NCBI GenBank assembly: GCA_011390335.1 | Contig: JAABSO010000024.1 | Span: 1-64,000 of the forward strand | Direction of reading: 5' to 3' | Source: Desulfotignum sp. | GTDB taxonomy: Bacteria; Desulfobacterota; Desulfobacteria; Desulfobacterales; Desulfobacteraceae | DNA: 64,000 bases | Part shown: piece by piece, positions 17,197-26,800 of the stretch | Numbering within the stretch: position 1 is the first letter of the stretch | Layout of the letters: each line of letters starts with the position of its first letter | Position numbers and translations under genes: made by a program | The notes under the pieces: model-generated | Told to the model about the DNA's origin: nothing | Seen by the model: only the letters and a program-made list of their open reading frames with translations | Databases searched by the model: none

Positions 17197-20100
17197 TCAG
17201 GGTATACTTTCCAGCAGCCTGGCAGGGCTTTTCATAATATCGATAAACATGTTCATGATGCCCTCACCCACAGCAGACGGATGCAGCGGCGTGATTACGG
17301 GATCATTGATGGGACCGGTGGCCTTGGCAGGAAAGGACGCCAAACGGCCGCTGAGAATGGTATTTATCAGGGGGATATACTTGATAATGGTATCAATGGT
17401 TTTAAAAGGGGCCACAAGGCAGGTCAGGTTGAGCTTGTTTTCGAAGGGAAAAATCTGACCGGAAAAAACAAGGGCCATGTTTTCTGCATCAATGACAGCT
17501 TTTTCCAGGTGGATGACCCCTTTTTTTACCTGGGCTTCCACCAGAACACTGCGGTACCTGAATCCTTCCTGGGTAATATCCGGCAGTTTCAGAATATTGA
17601 GCACAGACAAAAGGCGTGACAGCAGTGTCATTTTATGAATCCGCCCGTTATGGGAGGCAAAGGAGATCCGGCCGTTTACATTATCCTCTTCAGCATCTGA
17701 GAACCCTTTTCCGGTCAGGTGGGCCGCAAATGAATAACTTCCATCCATCAGGTCCAGATCCGGGAAAAGACAGGAGAGCACAGGCGCGATATCTTGTTTC
17801 TCCATGGCCTGGATGGTGGCATCAAATTGTGCTTCAGATACGGTTTGCCCCTTGCCACGGTTCATATGGCCTGAAATGGCAAGTCCGCATAAATCAGCAG
17901 AATCCAGTTGGACCTCTTTTACATGTCCGTCAAATCCGATAACAGCCTTTACGTCAGCAAAGCTGTATTTGCCGTAGACCAGGCGGTTGACTTTTAGCAC
18001 AAGGCTTTTATGGGCCGGTATCAACAGGGGTGGTTTTGTATCTCTGGTATCCATTGCAGGTGCCAGAGAATCCAGATGCAGCTGCGGGGTGTCAACATGC
18101 AGGATAAAATTGCTGTCTGTAAAAATTTTCATTGGCACCCCACCGGTAACAGCAGTGATATATTTATGAGATTGGGAATTTTTTTTCACCATGTCTGAAA
18201 GGGTGCTTGTGTCCAGTTTTCCTTCAAACCGGAAAATGGGCGGGTCTTTCTGCCAGTCAAACTTGACCCTCGCATCTGTATCTGCTCCGTGTTTGAGCAT
18301 CACCATCTGTGGTTTGAGTTCCTGGAAGGTGTTTCCAGACAGTTTTATTGAAAGCCCGGCATTTTCGACAAATATCAGTTGTCCATCCATGGCGGCACTG
18401 GTGCCGGATATATCCACTCCGCCATCTTCCAGGGACAGGGGAACAGTGATACTTGTTGCCAGATCAGTTCCCAGGACATGGGATAACCAGTTTAGATCTG
18501 TGAAAACAGCCTTCAAGTTCTCAAGAGAAACCGCTTTTTCAGATATGGTAAACCGACCGGACCCGTCTTGTATTTCTCTTGTGTTTCGAAAGAATCCTGC
18601 CTGGATATCTGTGCCTGTCCCAAAAAGTTTCCAGGTCCACTGGTCCGGTTCAAAGGCAGGACCTGTAAAATCGACCTGGTCAAATTTCAACCGGCCCTGG
18701 ACATGTTGAACCGGTCCCATATGTTTTTTTATGGTTGGAAGCAATTGCTCCCAGGACAGCATATCTGCAATATTAAGGTCAAGGGATTTGGCAGACAAGG
18801 TCACCAGCGCATTCCGGGAAAAATCCACCTGTGCTGTGACACCTGTGAATGGGTTGGTGCCGATACGGCCCGAAAAACCGGTCAAAAGCACCCGGTCCTC
18901 TGAATATTTGAACCGGCCCCTGGAAATGGTTAAAGGAAAAGGGATTCGGTCATAATATCCTGTGCCTGAAAACGGATCAGCTGACACAAGGACATTCATA
19001 TCTTTTTGTCCGGGTTCCATACCCAGGTCCAGGCGGGTGTCGACCCGTCCCTGAATCCGGCTGACACGTGCCAGTTCTGCGGCAAGCAGGGTATCGGGCA
19101 GCAGTGAAATTAAAATGCCGGGCACCTCCGACAGATCCACATCCAGGTCAAACGTTCCTTTAAATCCGATATCCTGGTGATTCATCAGATCAATGGCAAG
19201 CTGCCCCTGGCGGATATGGCTGTTTTCCACTCGTCCTCTGGCGGCAGTGATTTCAAGCATCCCCTGTGTGACACGGGCTTTGCCGGCCACATCTGCTGCC
19301 ATAAGCCTGGTTTCCGGAATTTTTACCACAGCGTTTTCAGCCCTGCCTTCCAGAACCATTTTTTTTTCGTCAAACAATGCATTTATAGAGTCTCCAAGGA
19401 ATGCAACAGATATGCTGGATGCTGTTCCCTGGCGCAGAATATCAAACAGCTGTGAAACCACCTTGTTTTCCGGGGCTATTGCCAGGGTAGTCTCTCTGGT
19501 CTGTGCTATGTTGATATTATTTCCCGAAAATGTCAGTGCGGTTTTTTGTCTTGCACTGTCATCTGAAAATTTTACAGATACCCGGGCATCCGGATAATCC
19601 ATCTGCACAGGGGCAAGGTTAAAAAAAAGAAGGTCCTGGGAAAAACCAAATTCACACGCCATTTTGCTGCCGGTAATTGTTTTGTCCGAAAGTTGATCTG
19701 ATGTGATCAAAAATTTTCCCATTGTCAGGTTACCGGTAAAACCTGACCGGGCATCCAGACGGATATGCAGATCTGCACCTGGGGATTCAAGCGTATCTAA
19801 GGGAAATTTTTCATGTGAAAACAACAAAGGAATATCTTTTTTTTTGATGTGTAGATCCCGAATCCTGGTATTGAACGCCATGGTCTGGTCGGATTTAAAA
19901 ATTTTGAGGGTTCCGTCAAGTGATTGGAAAAAAGCGGTTTTTTTATTTTTTAAAACAAGGGTAATCTCTTTCTGGTCATCAGCAAACAGGGCAAACATCT
20001 GATTTACCTGTCTCTGGGGAAATTGAACTAAAAAAGCATCATGGAAAGTCTGTTGGGTGTCTTCTGTATCAGGGGTAAACCAGATATCCATATCTTCCAG

Positions 20101-20415
20101 AAATATTTTTGAAACCATCACCCTGCCGCTCAGGATTTGCCCCATATCCAGCTGTATCTGCATGGTATTGATATGCAGGCCCATTGCCCGGGTTAAGGGC
20201 AGATCAGCTCCCTTAAGGCGCATGCCCGGACGGGGAAAAACGGTGAATACCATCTGGTCAGGTGCAAGGACAGCACCGGTTTTTTTTTCAATGAATGCTG
20301 CAATCTGAAATTTGATATACCGGGAATTGAGGGCAGGCTCAAGTAAAAAAAGAGCTGCAAAGGTCAGAACAATTAAGCCTGTTGCAGCAGATATGGCAGC
20401 CCGCTTTTTTACCAT
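17197..20415 (-). CDS. AsmA-like / DUF3971-type envelope protein, 1072 aa
   Basis: A single N-terminal TM segment (about residues 9-27, AATGLIVLTFAALFLL) is followed by a very long, beta-rich periplasmic region. The C-terminus holds an AsmA-like motif (PLINTILSGRLASFPAKATGP...) typical of the bridge-like AsmA/TamB/YhdP proteins that help phospholipid movement between membranes. Length and domain order resemble YhdP/AsmA. The start overlaps the end of prc by 7 nt. It belongs to the operon suhB-ylqF-prc-asmA-thioesterase-recX. Substrate transport is inferred from the family. Confidence 0.8.
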   Translation of the reverse strand: MVKKRAAISAATGLIVLTFAALFLLEPALNSRYIKFQIAAFIEKKTGAVLAPDQMVFTVFPRPGMRLKGADLPLTRAMGLHINTMQIQLDMGQILSGRVMVSKIFLEDMDIWFTPDTEDTQQTFHDAFLVQFPQRQVNQMFALFADDQKEITLVLKNKKTAFFQSLDGTLKIFKSDQTMAFNTRIRDLHIKKKDIPLLFSHEKFPLDTLESPGADLHIRLDARSGFTGNLTMGKFLITSDQLSDKTITGSKMACEFGFSQDLLFFNLAPVQMDYPDARVSVKFSDDSARQKTALTFSGNNINIAQTRETTLAIAPENKVVSQLFDILRQGTASSISVAFLGDSINALFDEKKMVLEGRAENAVVKIPETRLMAADVAGKARVTQGMLEITAARGRVENSHIRQGQLAIDLMNHQDIGFKGTFDLDVDLSEVPGILISLLPDTLLAAELARVSRIQGRVDTRLDLGMEPGQKDMNVLVSADPFSGTGYYDRIPFPLTISRGRFKYSEDRVLLTGFSGRIGTNPFTGVTAQVDFSRNALVTLSAKSLDLNIADMLSWEQLLPTIKKHMGPVQHVQGRLKFDQVDFTGPAFEPDQWTWKLFGTGTDIQAGFFRNTREIQDGSGRFTISEKAVSLENLKAVFTDLNWLSHVLGTDLATSITVPLSLEDGGVDISGTSAAMDGQLIFVENAGLSIKLSGNTFQELKPQMVMLKHGADTDARVKFDWQKDPPIFRFEGKLDTSTLSDMVKKNSQSHKYITAVTGGVPMKIFTDSNFILHVDTPQLHLDSLAPAMDTRDTKPPLLIPAHKSLVLKVNRLVYGKYSFADVKAVIGFDGHVKEVQLDSADLCGLAISGHMNRGKGQTVSEAQFDATIQAMEKQDIAPVLSCLFPDLDLMDGSYSFAAHLTGKGFSDAEEDNVNGRISFASHNGRIHKMTLLSRLLSVLNILKLPDITQEGFRYRSVLVEAQVKKGVIHLEKAVIDAENMALVFSGQIFPFENKLNLTCLVAPFKTIDTIIKYIPLINTILSGRLASFPAKATGPINDPVITPLHPSAVGEGIMNMFIDIMKSPARLLESIP

Positions 20416-22496
20416 GCATATCCCTGCTGTTTTGAAAGGGCGATGAAATCGGTCATGATCCTCTGGGCCTGTTTCAGGAGAATTTCCTTGAACCCGTTGA
20501 TTCTGACATCCTTTTCTGCAAGGGTGTCAATGGGTTCTTTGCCTGAAGCTGTAAGGTATTCATTTTCAATTTCAAGCTCTGCCTGTTCCTGCAGTTCCCT
20601 TTTCTGACGTCTTTTTTCAATATTCAAAGACAGATCGGTTTCATTGCCCAGCCGGTTTGTCAGTTCCAGCTGCCTGTTAAGATAAACCATGCCCGGATCC
20701 TGGGCAATCCGCTGCTGATATTGCTGTAAAAGGGCATCATACAGTGGATCCAGCGGCGGATATGCCTGGTATCTCACCCTGGAAATGACATCCCAGAGAA
20801 GGGCACCTTCCAGAGAGCTTTCTCCTGTGTCCTCCAGGTTATAAATCCGGGGCAGGGAAATATCAGGTAGCACCCCCCGGTGCTGGGTGCTTTCCCCGGA
20901 TACCCGGTAGAATTTGGCAGCGGTGAGTTTAAGTTTCCCGTCTCCCAGAGGTTTGAGCTCCTGTACCGTGCCTTTGCCAAAACTTCTCGTTCCCACCACC
21001 AGCCCCCGGTGGTAATCTTTGATGGCCCCGGCAAATATCTCGGATGCTGAAGCACTCATCCGGTTGATCAGCACCAGCAAAGGACCGGTATACTGGATGG
21101 ATGGATCTTCGTCAAAAAGCTGTGTCACCTGGTTTTTGGTGCGTATCTGCACGGTTGGCCCTGAAGTGAGAAAAAGGCCCGTCAAATCATTGGCCTCTTT
21201 GAGTGATCCGCCGCCATTGTCCCTTAAATCCACGATCAGGCCGTCAATGTTTTCTTCTTTTAATTCAAATAGCAGTTTTTTCACGTCATTGGTGGTGCTT
21301 TTATAATCTTTTTCTCCCCTGTGATAGGCGGCAAAATCGATGTAAAAATTGGGTATCTCGATGATGCCGATTCTTACGTCCCTGCTTTGTGAAGAAAGGG
21401 TAACCACCTTTTTTTGGGCTGCTTGCTCTTCCAGTTTCACCTTGTCGCGCCTGATACTGATGGTGGCAGTGGAACCGATTTTTTTGGCCGGAATTATTTT
21501 CAGGCGCACATAGGTGTTTTTGGGTCCCCGGATCAACTTGACCACTTCATCAATGCGCTGGCCGATGGTGTCTTTTATCTCGCCGTTTTTTCCCTGGCCG
21601 ACACCGATAATTTTGTCGCCGGGCATGAGCAGGTTGGATTTGTCAGCAGGCCCTTTTGGGATCAGGCGCAGCACTTTGGTGTATTCGTATTCGGTCTGCA
21701 GGACCGCTCCAATGCCTTCCAGAGAAAGGCTCATATGGATATCAAAATCTTCTGACACCCGGGGAGGAAAATACTGGGTGTGGGGATCAAAGCTTTCTGT
21801 TACACTGTTCATAAATAACAGGAACACATCATTGGTATTGGTCTGGGACAGTCGATTCAGCCGGCTGCCATAAATTTTTTCAAGGGTATCTGTTATATCA
21901 GCAGGTTCCTGATCGTCCAGCTGTAAGGTGATGATATGGTTGATCAGTTCTTTTTTCCATAACCCCTGCAGATCTTCTAAAGATTGCTGCCAGGACCGAT
22001 TTTTGTTGTCAATAATCAGAGAATCCTGTGTGTGCAGGTCCAATTTTTTCCATGTTTTTATCGCATGTTGGATATATTCCAGGCGCTGTGTGGCACGCAG
22101 ATAATACAGGTTGTAGATATCATAGGCAAAAGAAAGGTTTCCCTTTTTCAGGTCTTTTTCAAACCGGTATCGAAATGCATTGAGCTGGTCCATATCCTTT
22201 TGGGTGAACAGATGTCTGGATGGGTCCAAAAGGGTGATATATCGGTCAAAAATCTGGGTGGACAGGATTTTATCCAGCTGTTTGCCCAGATAATGGTCAC
22301 GTTCCAGTGATGCCACGATCCTGACACATTGGACCATATGGGTAGTTTCAGGGGCCAGGACAGCCTGATTTGAAAATACAGTGGCACAGAAAACAAAAAA
22401 GAGCAGAAACACGCCCAGAGGGAGAATCCGCCACTTACCAGACAGGGGTGCAGGGTTACAAAATTGGGTCTTTCTCACTGTTTTTTTCCTCATCAT
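20409..22496 (-). CDS. prc: carboxy-terminal processing (tail-specific) protease Prc
   Basis: This is a 695-residue Prc/Tsp-type S41A peptidase. After a signal-anchor (LPLGVFLLFFVFCATVF), it has a helical N-terminal domain, a PDZ domain and the protease core. The catalytic dyad is visible: Ser in SASASEIFAGA, and Lys in FGKGTVQEL 25 residues later, with Asp in IKDYHRG between, as in E. coli Prc. It trims C-termini of periplasmic proteins and clears tagged or misfolded ones. The start is ambiguous: ATG 22496 or 22493 is preferred over a TTG at 22508. The gene overlaps the end of ylqF by 41 nt. A C-terminal DUF3340-like region follows the core. Confidence 0.9.
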   Translation of the reverse strand: MMRKKTVRKTQFCNPAPLSGKWRILPLGVFLLFFVFCATVFSNQAVLAPETTHMVQCVRIVASLERDHYLGKQLDKILSTQIFDRYITLLDPSRHLFTQKDMDQLNAFRYRFEKDLKKGNLSFAYDIYNLYYLRATQRLEYIQHAIKTWKKLDLHTQDSLIIDNKNRSWQQSLEDLQGLWKKELINHIITLQLDDQEPADITDTLEKIYGSRLNRLSQTNTNDVFLLFMNSVTESFDPHTQYFPPRVSEDFDIHMSLSLEGIGAVLQTEYEYTKVLRLIPKGPADKSNLLMPGDKIIGVGQGKNGEIKDTIGQRIDEVVKLIRGPKNTYVRLKIIPAKKIGSTATISIRRDKVKLEEQAAQKKVVTLSSQSRDVRIGIIEIPNFYIDFAAYHRGEKDYKSTTNDVKKLLFELKEENIDGLIVDLRDNGGGSLKEANDLTGLFLTSGPTVQIRTKNQVTQLFDEDPSIQYTGPLLVLINRMSASASEIFAGAIKDYHRGLVVGTRSFGKGTVQELKPLGDGKLKLTAAKFYRVSGESTQHRGVLPDISLPRIYNLEDTGESSLEGALLWDVISRVRYQAYPPLDPLYDALLQQYQQRIAQDPGMVYLNRQLELTNRLGNETDLSLNIEKRRQKRELQEQAELEIENEYLTASGKEPIDTLAEKDVRINGFKEILLKQAQRIMTDFIALSKQQGYAW

Positions 22497-23316
22497 AAGG
22501 TGTTTCAATACTGATTCTGCCGATTTTTCCGGCCCGAAGATCCCGTATCAGGATTTCCCCGGCTTTTTGATAATTGATCAGGCCCCCGGGCTTCAGGCAG
22601 CCCCTGGCAGCACCGATACGCTCCATAAGTTCAGTTTCATCCCCGGGCAGGGAGTCTAAAAAACTGTACCGGGACAAGAGCAGTTCAGGATACCGCTGTA
22701 TAAGAAATCCGGCTGCAAAAAAAGCAATATCCTGATAATCCACGGCTGTATCGGAAATCGCACCGCTCACGGCAAGGGCATAGGCCCTCTGCCTCGGGGC
22801 AATCACCGGCCAGAGAATACCGGGGGTGTCGTATATATCGATATTGTTTTTCAGGCTGGTCCTTTGCTGGTGGCGGGTTATGGCCGGCACATTGCCGGTT
22901 CTGGCAATTTTTTTGCCGGCCAGGGTGTTCAAAAGGGTTGATTTCCCGGTGTTGGGAATTCCCACCACCAGCAGCTTGAGTTTCCGGGCCCGGTTTCTGT
23001 GCATGTGTTCACGACAATACGCCAGGACCCCGGAAGCAAGGGATTTGTCTGTGGCAGTGATGGCAATGGCATGCACATTTGGCTTTTTGTTAAGATAATC
23101 CACCCACAGGGTGGTTATATCCGGATCTGCCAGATCTGTTTTGTTGAGAATTTTCAGCCGGGCTTTATTTTTGCACAATTTTTCCACAAGCGGGTTTTCA
23201 CTGGCCCTTGGTACCCTGGCATCCAAAATTTCCAGTATGGCATCCACTTTGGCAGCAGATTTTAGCAGCAGTTTTTGTGTTTCCAGCATATGGCCGGGGA
23301 ACCATTGTATGTTCAT
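22456..23316 (-). CDS. ylqF: ribosome biogenesis GTPase YlqF/RbgA
   Basis: This 286-residue protein has circularly permuted GTPase motifs: G4 NKTDLADP first, then P-loop GIPNTGKST and G3 DTPGIL, with the YlqF opening MNIQWFPGHM. It acts in late assembly of the 50S subunit. The start at 23316 is fixed by that conserved N-terminus; the reading frame is open further upstream but has no homologous residues. It lies 34 bp after suhB and overlaps prc by 41 nt. Confidence 0.93.
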   Translation of the reverse strand: MNIQWFPGHMLETQKLLLKSAAKVDAILEILDARVPRASENPLVEKLCKNKARLKILNKTDLADPDITTLWVDYLNKKPNVHAIAITATDKSLASGVLAYCREHMHRNRARKLKLLVVGIPNTGKSTLLNTLAGKKIARTGNVPAITRHQQRTSLKNNIDIYDTPGILWPVIAPRQRAYALAVSGAISDTAVDYQDIAFFAAGFLIQRYPELLLSRYSFLDSLPGDETELMERIGAARGCLKPGGLINYQKAGEILIRDLRAGKIGRISIETPYDEEKNSEKDPIL

Positions 23317-23350
23317 GAAAAGATTCTGCCTATTTTGTGTTATAAAGCGA

Positions 23351-24130
23351 TCATGACAGATGACCCACAAGCATGGGTGCCAGCGCATGATTGGCAGCAA
23401 CTATGCCGTTTTCAGGAAAACGGAGACCGCCATCAAAATCACAGACCGTGCCGCCGGCCTCTGTGACCAGTAATATGCCGGCGGCCACATCATATATATT
23501 GAGGTTCATTTCCCAGAAGCCGTCCAATTTTCCACATGCCACATACGCCAGATCAACGGCAGCTGACCCGCAGCGCCGGATATCCCGCAACCGGGGAACA
23601 ATGCGGTTAAAATGTTCCAGGTTGTTGTGTTCATGTCCTGCACGCAGGCAGGCAAAGCCTGTGGCCATGACCGCGTCTGTCATATTTGTGGTCACAGACA
23701 CCTGGATGGGTTTGTCATTCAAAAACGCACCCCTGCCTTTTTGTGCATAAAACAGCTGTCCCAGAGCCGGGGCAAATACCGCACCAAGTATGATGTCACC
23801 AGCTTTTTCCAGAGCAATGCTCACAGCATAGTAGGGCTGGCCATGGAAAAATGAAGTTGTGCCGTCAATGGGGTCTATGATCCAGAGAAATTCACCTGAA
23901 GTCCGGGACCGGCCGGTTTCTTCACCCAGGATACCATGGGTTGGAAACCGGGCCTGGATCTGCTGGATAATGAATGCTTCCACATGTTTGTCCGTGGCGG
24001 TGACCAGGTCTTTTCTGCTTTTAAAAGCAAGATCACCAAGTGTGAGACCTTCTTGTTCTGCCAGGCAGATATCACCTGCCCGGGTGATCATTTCTGTTAA
24101 AAAGGGCAGCATGGATTTTCCCGATGTCAT
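23351..24130 (-). CDS. suhB: inositol monophosphatase family protein (SuhB-like)
   Basis: This 259-residue Mg-dependent phosphatase has metal-binding motifs ILGEETG, DPIDGTTSF and YDVAAGILLVTEAGG, placing it in the IMPase family (SuhB/CysQ group). The activity would be removal of phosphate from inositol-1-phosphate or a similar sugar phosphate; SuhB also associates with the ribosomal antitermination complex in E. coli. The start at ATG 24130 is the best available, since an upstream TTG at 24163 has no ribosome binding site. It is the first gene of the minus-strand operon, 34 bp before ylqF. Confidence 0.85.
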   Translation of the reverse strand: MTSGKSMLPFLTEMITRAGDICLAEQEGLTLGDLAFKSRKDLVTATDKHVEAFIIQQIQARFPTHGILGEETGRSRTSGEFLWIIDPIDGTTSFFHGQPYYAVSIALEKAGDIILGAVFAPALGQLFYAQKGRGAFLNDKPIQVSVTTNMTDAVMATGFACLRAGHEHNNLEHFNRIVPRLRDIRRCGSAAVDLAYVACGKLDGFWEMNLNIYDVAAGILLVTEAGGTVCDFDGGLRFPENGIVAANHALAPMLVGHLS

Positions 24131-24327
24131 GTTAATGTTTTTTATCTGATTATGCCATATCAAAGAACAATTGAAAAGGCAAAGCTTGGATTACTGCTGT
24201 GTTCGGTGCCACAAACCGTTCCGCTATAAGCGTTTTTAAATTCTCATTTTGACTTTTCACCGGTGATCTGCAATCATGGAATATCTTTTATCGGTCATGT
24301 TTTTCAGATTTTTTTATGGGGGGTCAA

Positions 24328-25416
24328 ATGGTAAAACCTGCTTCCTTTATGGCAATGGTGCTGGTGCTGGTTCTTTCATATCAGGCTGAATCCGGACAAA
24401 ATCCTTCTTCCATAGAGCCCATTCCCTCTCTTATTCAGAGCATCCGGTTTCCAGAGGATATCGTTTTCTGCGGCATCCGGATTCCCCTTGAAGACCCCCA
24501 GGTGAAGGCCATGCTGGAAAAAGAAATGCTGCTGGCCCTGTGGGACAGACCCCAGGTGATCCTGTGGATGAAAAGGGCTGCAAGATTCTTTCCCCATATC
24601 CAGCAGATACTGGCCCGGGAACAGGTGCCTGACGACCTTAAATATGTGCCGGTCATAGAAAGTGCCTTGCGGCCCCATGCCAGATCGTCTGCCAATGCCG
24701 TGGGATACTGGCAGTTTGTAAAGGGAACAGGCCAGCGGTATGGATTGCGCATAGATGCCCATGTGGATGAGCGGCGCAATATTTTTAAATCAACAGAAGC
24801 TGCCTGCCGGTATTTGAAAAAATTGTTTGCAGAATTCAATTCCTTTCTTCTGGCATTATCTGCCTACAACATGGGGGAACACGGGCTTGACGTGGAGATT
24901 GATATCCAGCAGACCAGTAATTTTTTTGACCTGTATCTGCCCCTTGAAACCCAGCAGTACATCTACAAAATCATTGCTGCCAAGCTGATTCTGGAAAATC
25001 CTGAAAAATATGGATTTATTCTGGAACCTTCTGATCTGTATCCAGATTTCACTTTTTCACAGCTCAATCTGTCATCAGATAAGCAATTACCCCTGGTTCT
25101 CATTGCAAAGGCTGCGGGCATCTCCTTTAAAACCCTTAAAACCATGAATCCGGATATCAGGGGATATTATCTGTCATCCGGCCGGACAACCCTGCTGGTT
25201 CCCAGGGGGCATGAAAAAGATTTCCCCGCGCGGTTTGCCAAATTGCATGAACAATGGCAAACCCGGGTCCATAAACAGTTCCATATTGTAAAACCTGGTG
25301 AGAGTCTGATCAGTATCGCCAAAAATTACAATATATCTTTGGCTTCATTGCTGCGGAACAATAATATTTCTTTGAACACAGTGATCCATCCAGGTGACAG
25401 GCTGGTGATCAAATAG
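24328..25416 (+). CDS. lytic transglycosylase with LysM domain (MltD-like)
   Basis: This 362-residue exported protein has a hydrophobic N-terminal signal (MVKPASFMAMVLVLVLSYQAES), then an SLT lysozyme-like domain with catalytic Glu111 in VPVIESALRPHA and the GYWQF motif. A C-terminal LysM (about 318-362) reads FHIVKPGESLISIAKNYNIS. It cleaves the peptidoglycan glycan strand. ATG 24328 is preferred because GGGGGG lies 7 nt before it; ATG 24316 is in the same frame without such spacing. There is no lipobox. It stands divergent from suhB across a 197-bp gap in which TTGACT (about 24249) is visible but no convincing -10. Confidence 0.88.
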   Translation: MVKPASFMAMVLVLVLSYQAESGQNPSSIEPIPSLIQSIRFPEDIVFCGIRIPLEDPQVKAMLEKEMLLALWDRPQVILWMKRAARFFPHIQQILAREQVPDDLKYVPVIESALRPHARSSANAVGYWQFVKGTGQRYGLRIDAHVDERRNIFKSTEAACRYLKKLFAEFNSFLLALSAYNMGEHGLDVEIDIQQTSNFFDLYLPLETQQYIYKIIAAKLILENPEKYGFILEPSDLYPDFTFSQLNLSSDKQLPLVLIAKAAGISFKTLKTMNPDIRGYYLSSGRTTLLVPRGHEKDFPARFAKLHEQWQTRVHKQFHIVKPGESLISIAKNYNISLASLLRNNNISLNTVIHPGDRLVIK

Positions 25417-25591
25417 AGGGATCGGTGTCGGTGTCGTGATTGAGATCATCGCCTGGATTCTCTTTTTTGGATTTTTGCTGCTTTTTAAAACAGATCCGGT
25501 CCTCCCGAATGATGGCACACAGTTTGGGGTTATGCAATTCCCTGCAGGTTGAGTGATTGTACAGGGGGCATTCAGGATGTTGTTTGGACAT
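25409..25591 (-). CDS. small Cys-rich hypothetical protein, 60 aa
   Basis: Four cysteines (C8, C16, C25, C34) spaced by about eight or nine residues and a conserved-looking core, CPLYNHSTCRELHNPKLC, suggest a metal-binding fold. The C-terminus is acidic and low-complexity. AAGGAA lies 6 nt before the ATG, supporting translation. The gene converges on the transglycosylase gene and overlaps it by 8 nt. No function can be assigned; a small Zn or Fe-S protein is possible. Confidence 0.6.
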   Translation of the reverse strand: MSKQHPECPLYNHSTCRELHNPKLCAIIREDRICFKKQQKSKKENPGDDLNHDTDTDPSI

Positions 25592-25690
25592 GTCGGTTCC
25601 TTATGTCAATGGGGTGGTCCGGCAGATATGGTAGGTATAACCCAATTGGCGTAAGAGTTCAACCCAATTTTCTATCAGGTTTTTTTATAT

Positions 25691-25780
25691 GAAAGCCGTC
25701 AGTGCTCAGTTATCAGCTTATAGTACACAATTACAAATTTTTCCCTGCTGATTGCTAACAGCTAATAGCTAACAGCTTTC
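25691..25780. repeat. imperfect long hairpin built of GCTAACAGC units (copy 2)
   Basis: The left arm begins GAAAGCCGTCAGTGCTCAGT and the right arm is GCTAACAGCTAATAGCTAACAGCTTTC (25754-25780), which is its imperfect reverse complement; the outer GAAAGC/GCTTTC match exactly. The unit is shared with the element at 3683-3765. It lies in the 224-bp gap between two minus-strand genes. Confidence 0.65.
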
Positions 25781-25815
25781 ATAATTTGTTGTGTCCGGCA
25801 GGGGGGGCATGGCAG

Positions 25816-26760
25816 TTATTGGATCAGGGTGCCTTCAGATATGGTATCGGGAACAGGAACCTGGGTGTCCAACAGCGGTTTTAACTGTGTGTCCCGGGGT
25901 TCGGTTGCTTCTTTTTCTGACTGTTTGTCCAGGGGCGGCCCGGAGGATGGGGATGGATTTTTCAAATTTTTCTGCAGATCTGCAACAGCTTTTTCCACGG
26001 CGATTTCCAGGGCTGCAAACCGCTGGGCCAGCTCTTTTCTGGACACGATCTGTTTTTCCACATCTTTTATCTGCTTGTCCAGAAGGCTTACGTCTTTCTG
26101 CAGTGTCTGAAATGCAACCAACCTTGTATCCAGGGTTTGTTTGAGGGTATCCATGGGTTCTTTAAGGGATGCTATCCTTTCTTCCAGGCCAGTAAAGGTT
26201 TTTTCAAATGCTGCCTGATTTTTCTGGACTGTTTCCTGAAGCGATGCATTGATACGCTCCATTTGTGCGACATTGGCTTGGTCCTGGTTCGCGTTGTTTC
26301 GGATGCGCTGGTCATGTTTGTCCAAAGCAGCATCCAGGCGTGCAATGTTTGTATCTAGGGCGGTTACATCCAATTTCGAGGCGATAAGTTTTGCTGTCTG
26401 GCTCTCAAGGGATTGCAGCTTTTTTTCCAGAACCGGCAGTTTTTCATCCAGGTCAAACCGGTTTTTTGCGATTCTCACATCCAGGGCGTTGAGTTTTTCT
26501 TCAGCCCGGCGGGTGATGGTTTCCATCTGATTTGTCTTAGAGATATCTGCGTCCACCACCTGGTCCTTGATGTCCAGATAAATGAAAAACAGCACAACAC
26601 CAATGAGCACAGGAAGCATCACCGAAATAATGGTGACCCGGTTGGACAGTTTGTCAATTTTCAGGGTATTGAGATCCTGAAGATAGGAAGAGGAAGCAAT
26701 ACTGTCTTCGTCTTCTTCAGACAGATCAGATGCATCACTGTGAAAGTCTTTCAGGCTCAT
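25816..26760 (-). CDS. coiled-coil inner-membrane protein, 314 aa
   Basis: An acidic cytosolic N-terminus (about 1-40) precedes one TM segment (about 44-64, VTIISVMLPVLIGVVLFFIYL). The next ~210 residues are almost entirely heptad-like coiled coil, and a Pro-rich acidic tail ends the protein. It looks like a type II membrane protein with a long periplasmic rod. The start codon ATG has GGGA/AAGGGA about 10 nt upstream. It lies 40 bp downstream of guaA on the same strand. The family is not recognised. Confidence 0.7.
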   Translation of the reverse strand: MSLKDFHSDASDLSEEDEDSIASSSYLQDLNTLKIDKLSNRVTIISVMLPVLIGVVLFFIYLDIKDQVVDADISKTNQMETITRRAEEKLNALDVRIAKNRFDLDEKLPVLEKKLQSLESQTAKLIASKLDVTALDTNIARLDAALDKHDQRIRNNANQDQANVAQMERINASLQETVQKNQAAFEKTFTGLEERIASLKEPMDTLKQTLDTRLVAFQTLQKDVSLLDKQIKDVEKQIVSRKELAQRFAALEIAVEKAVADLQKNLKNPSPSSGPPLDKQSEKEATEPRDTQLKPLLDTQVPVPDTISEGTLIQ

Positions 26761-26800
26761 GGCACGTAATCCCTTCCCGCATCTTCAAAATACGGACATC

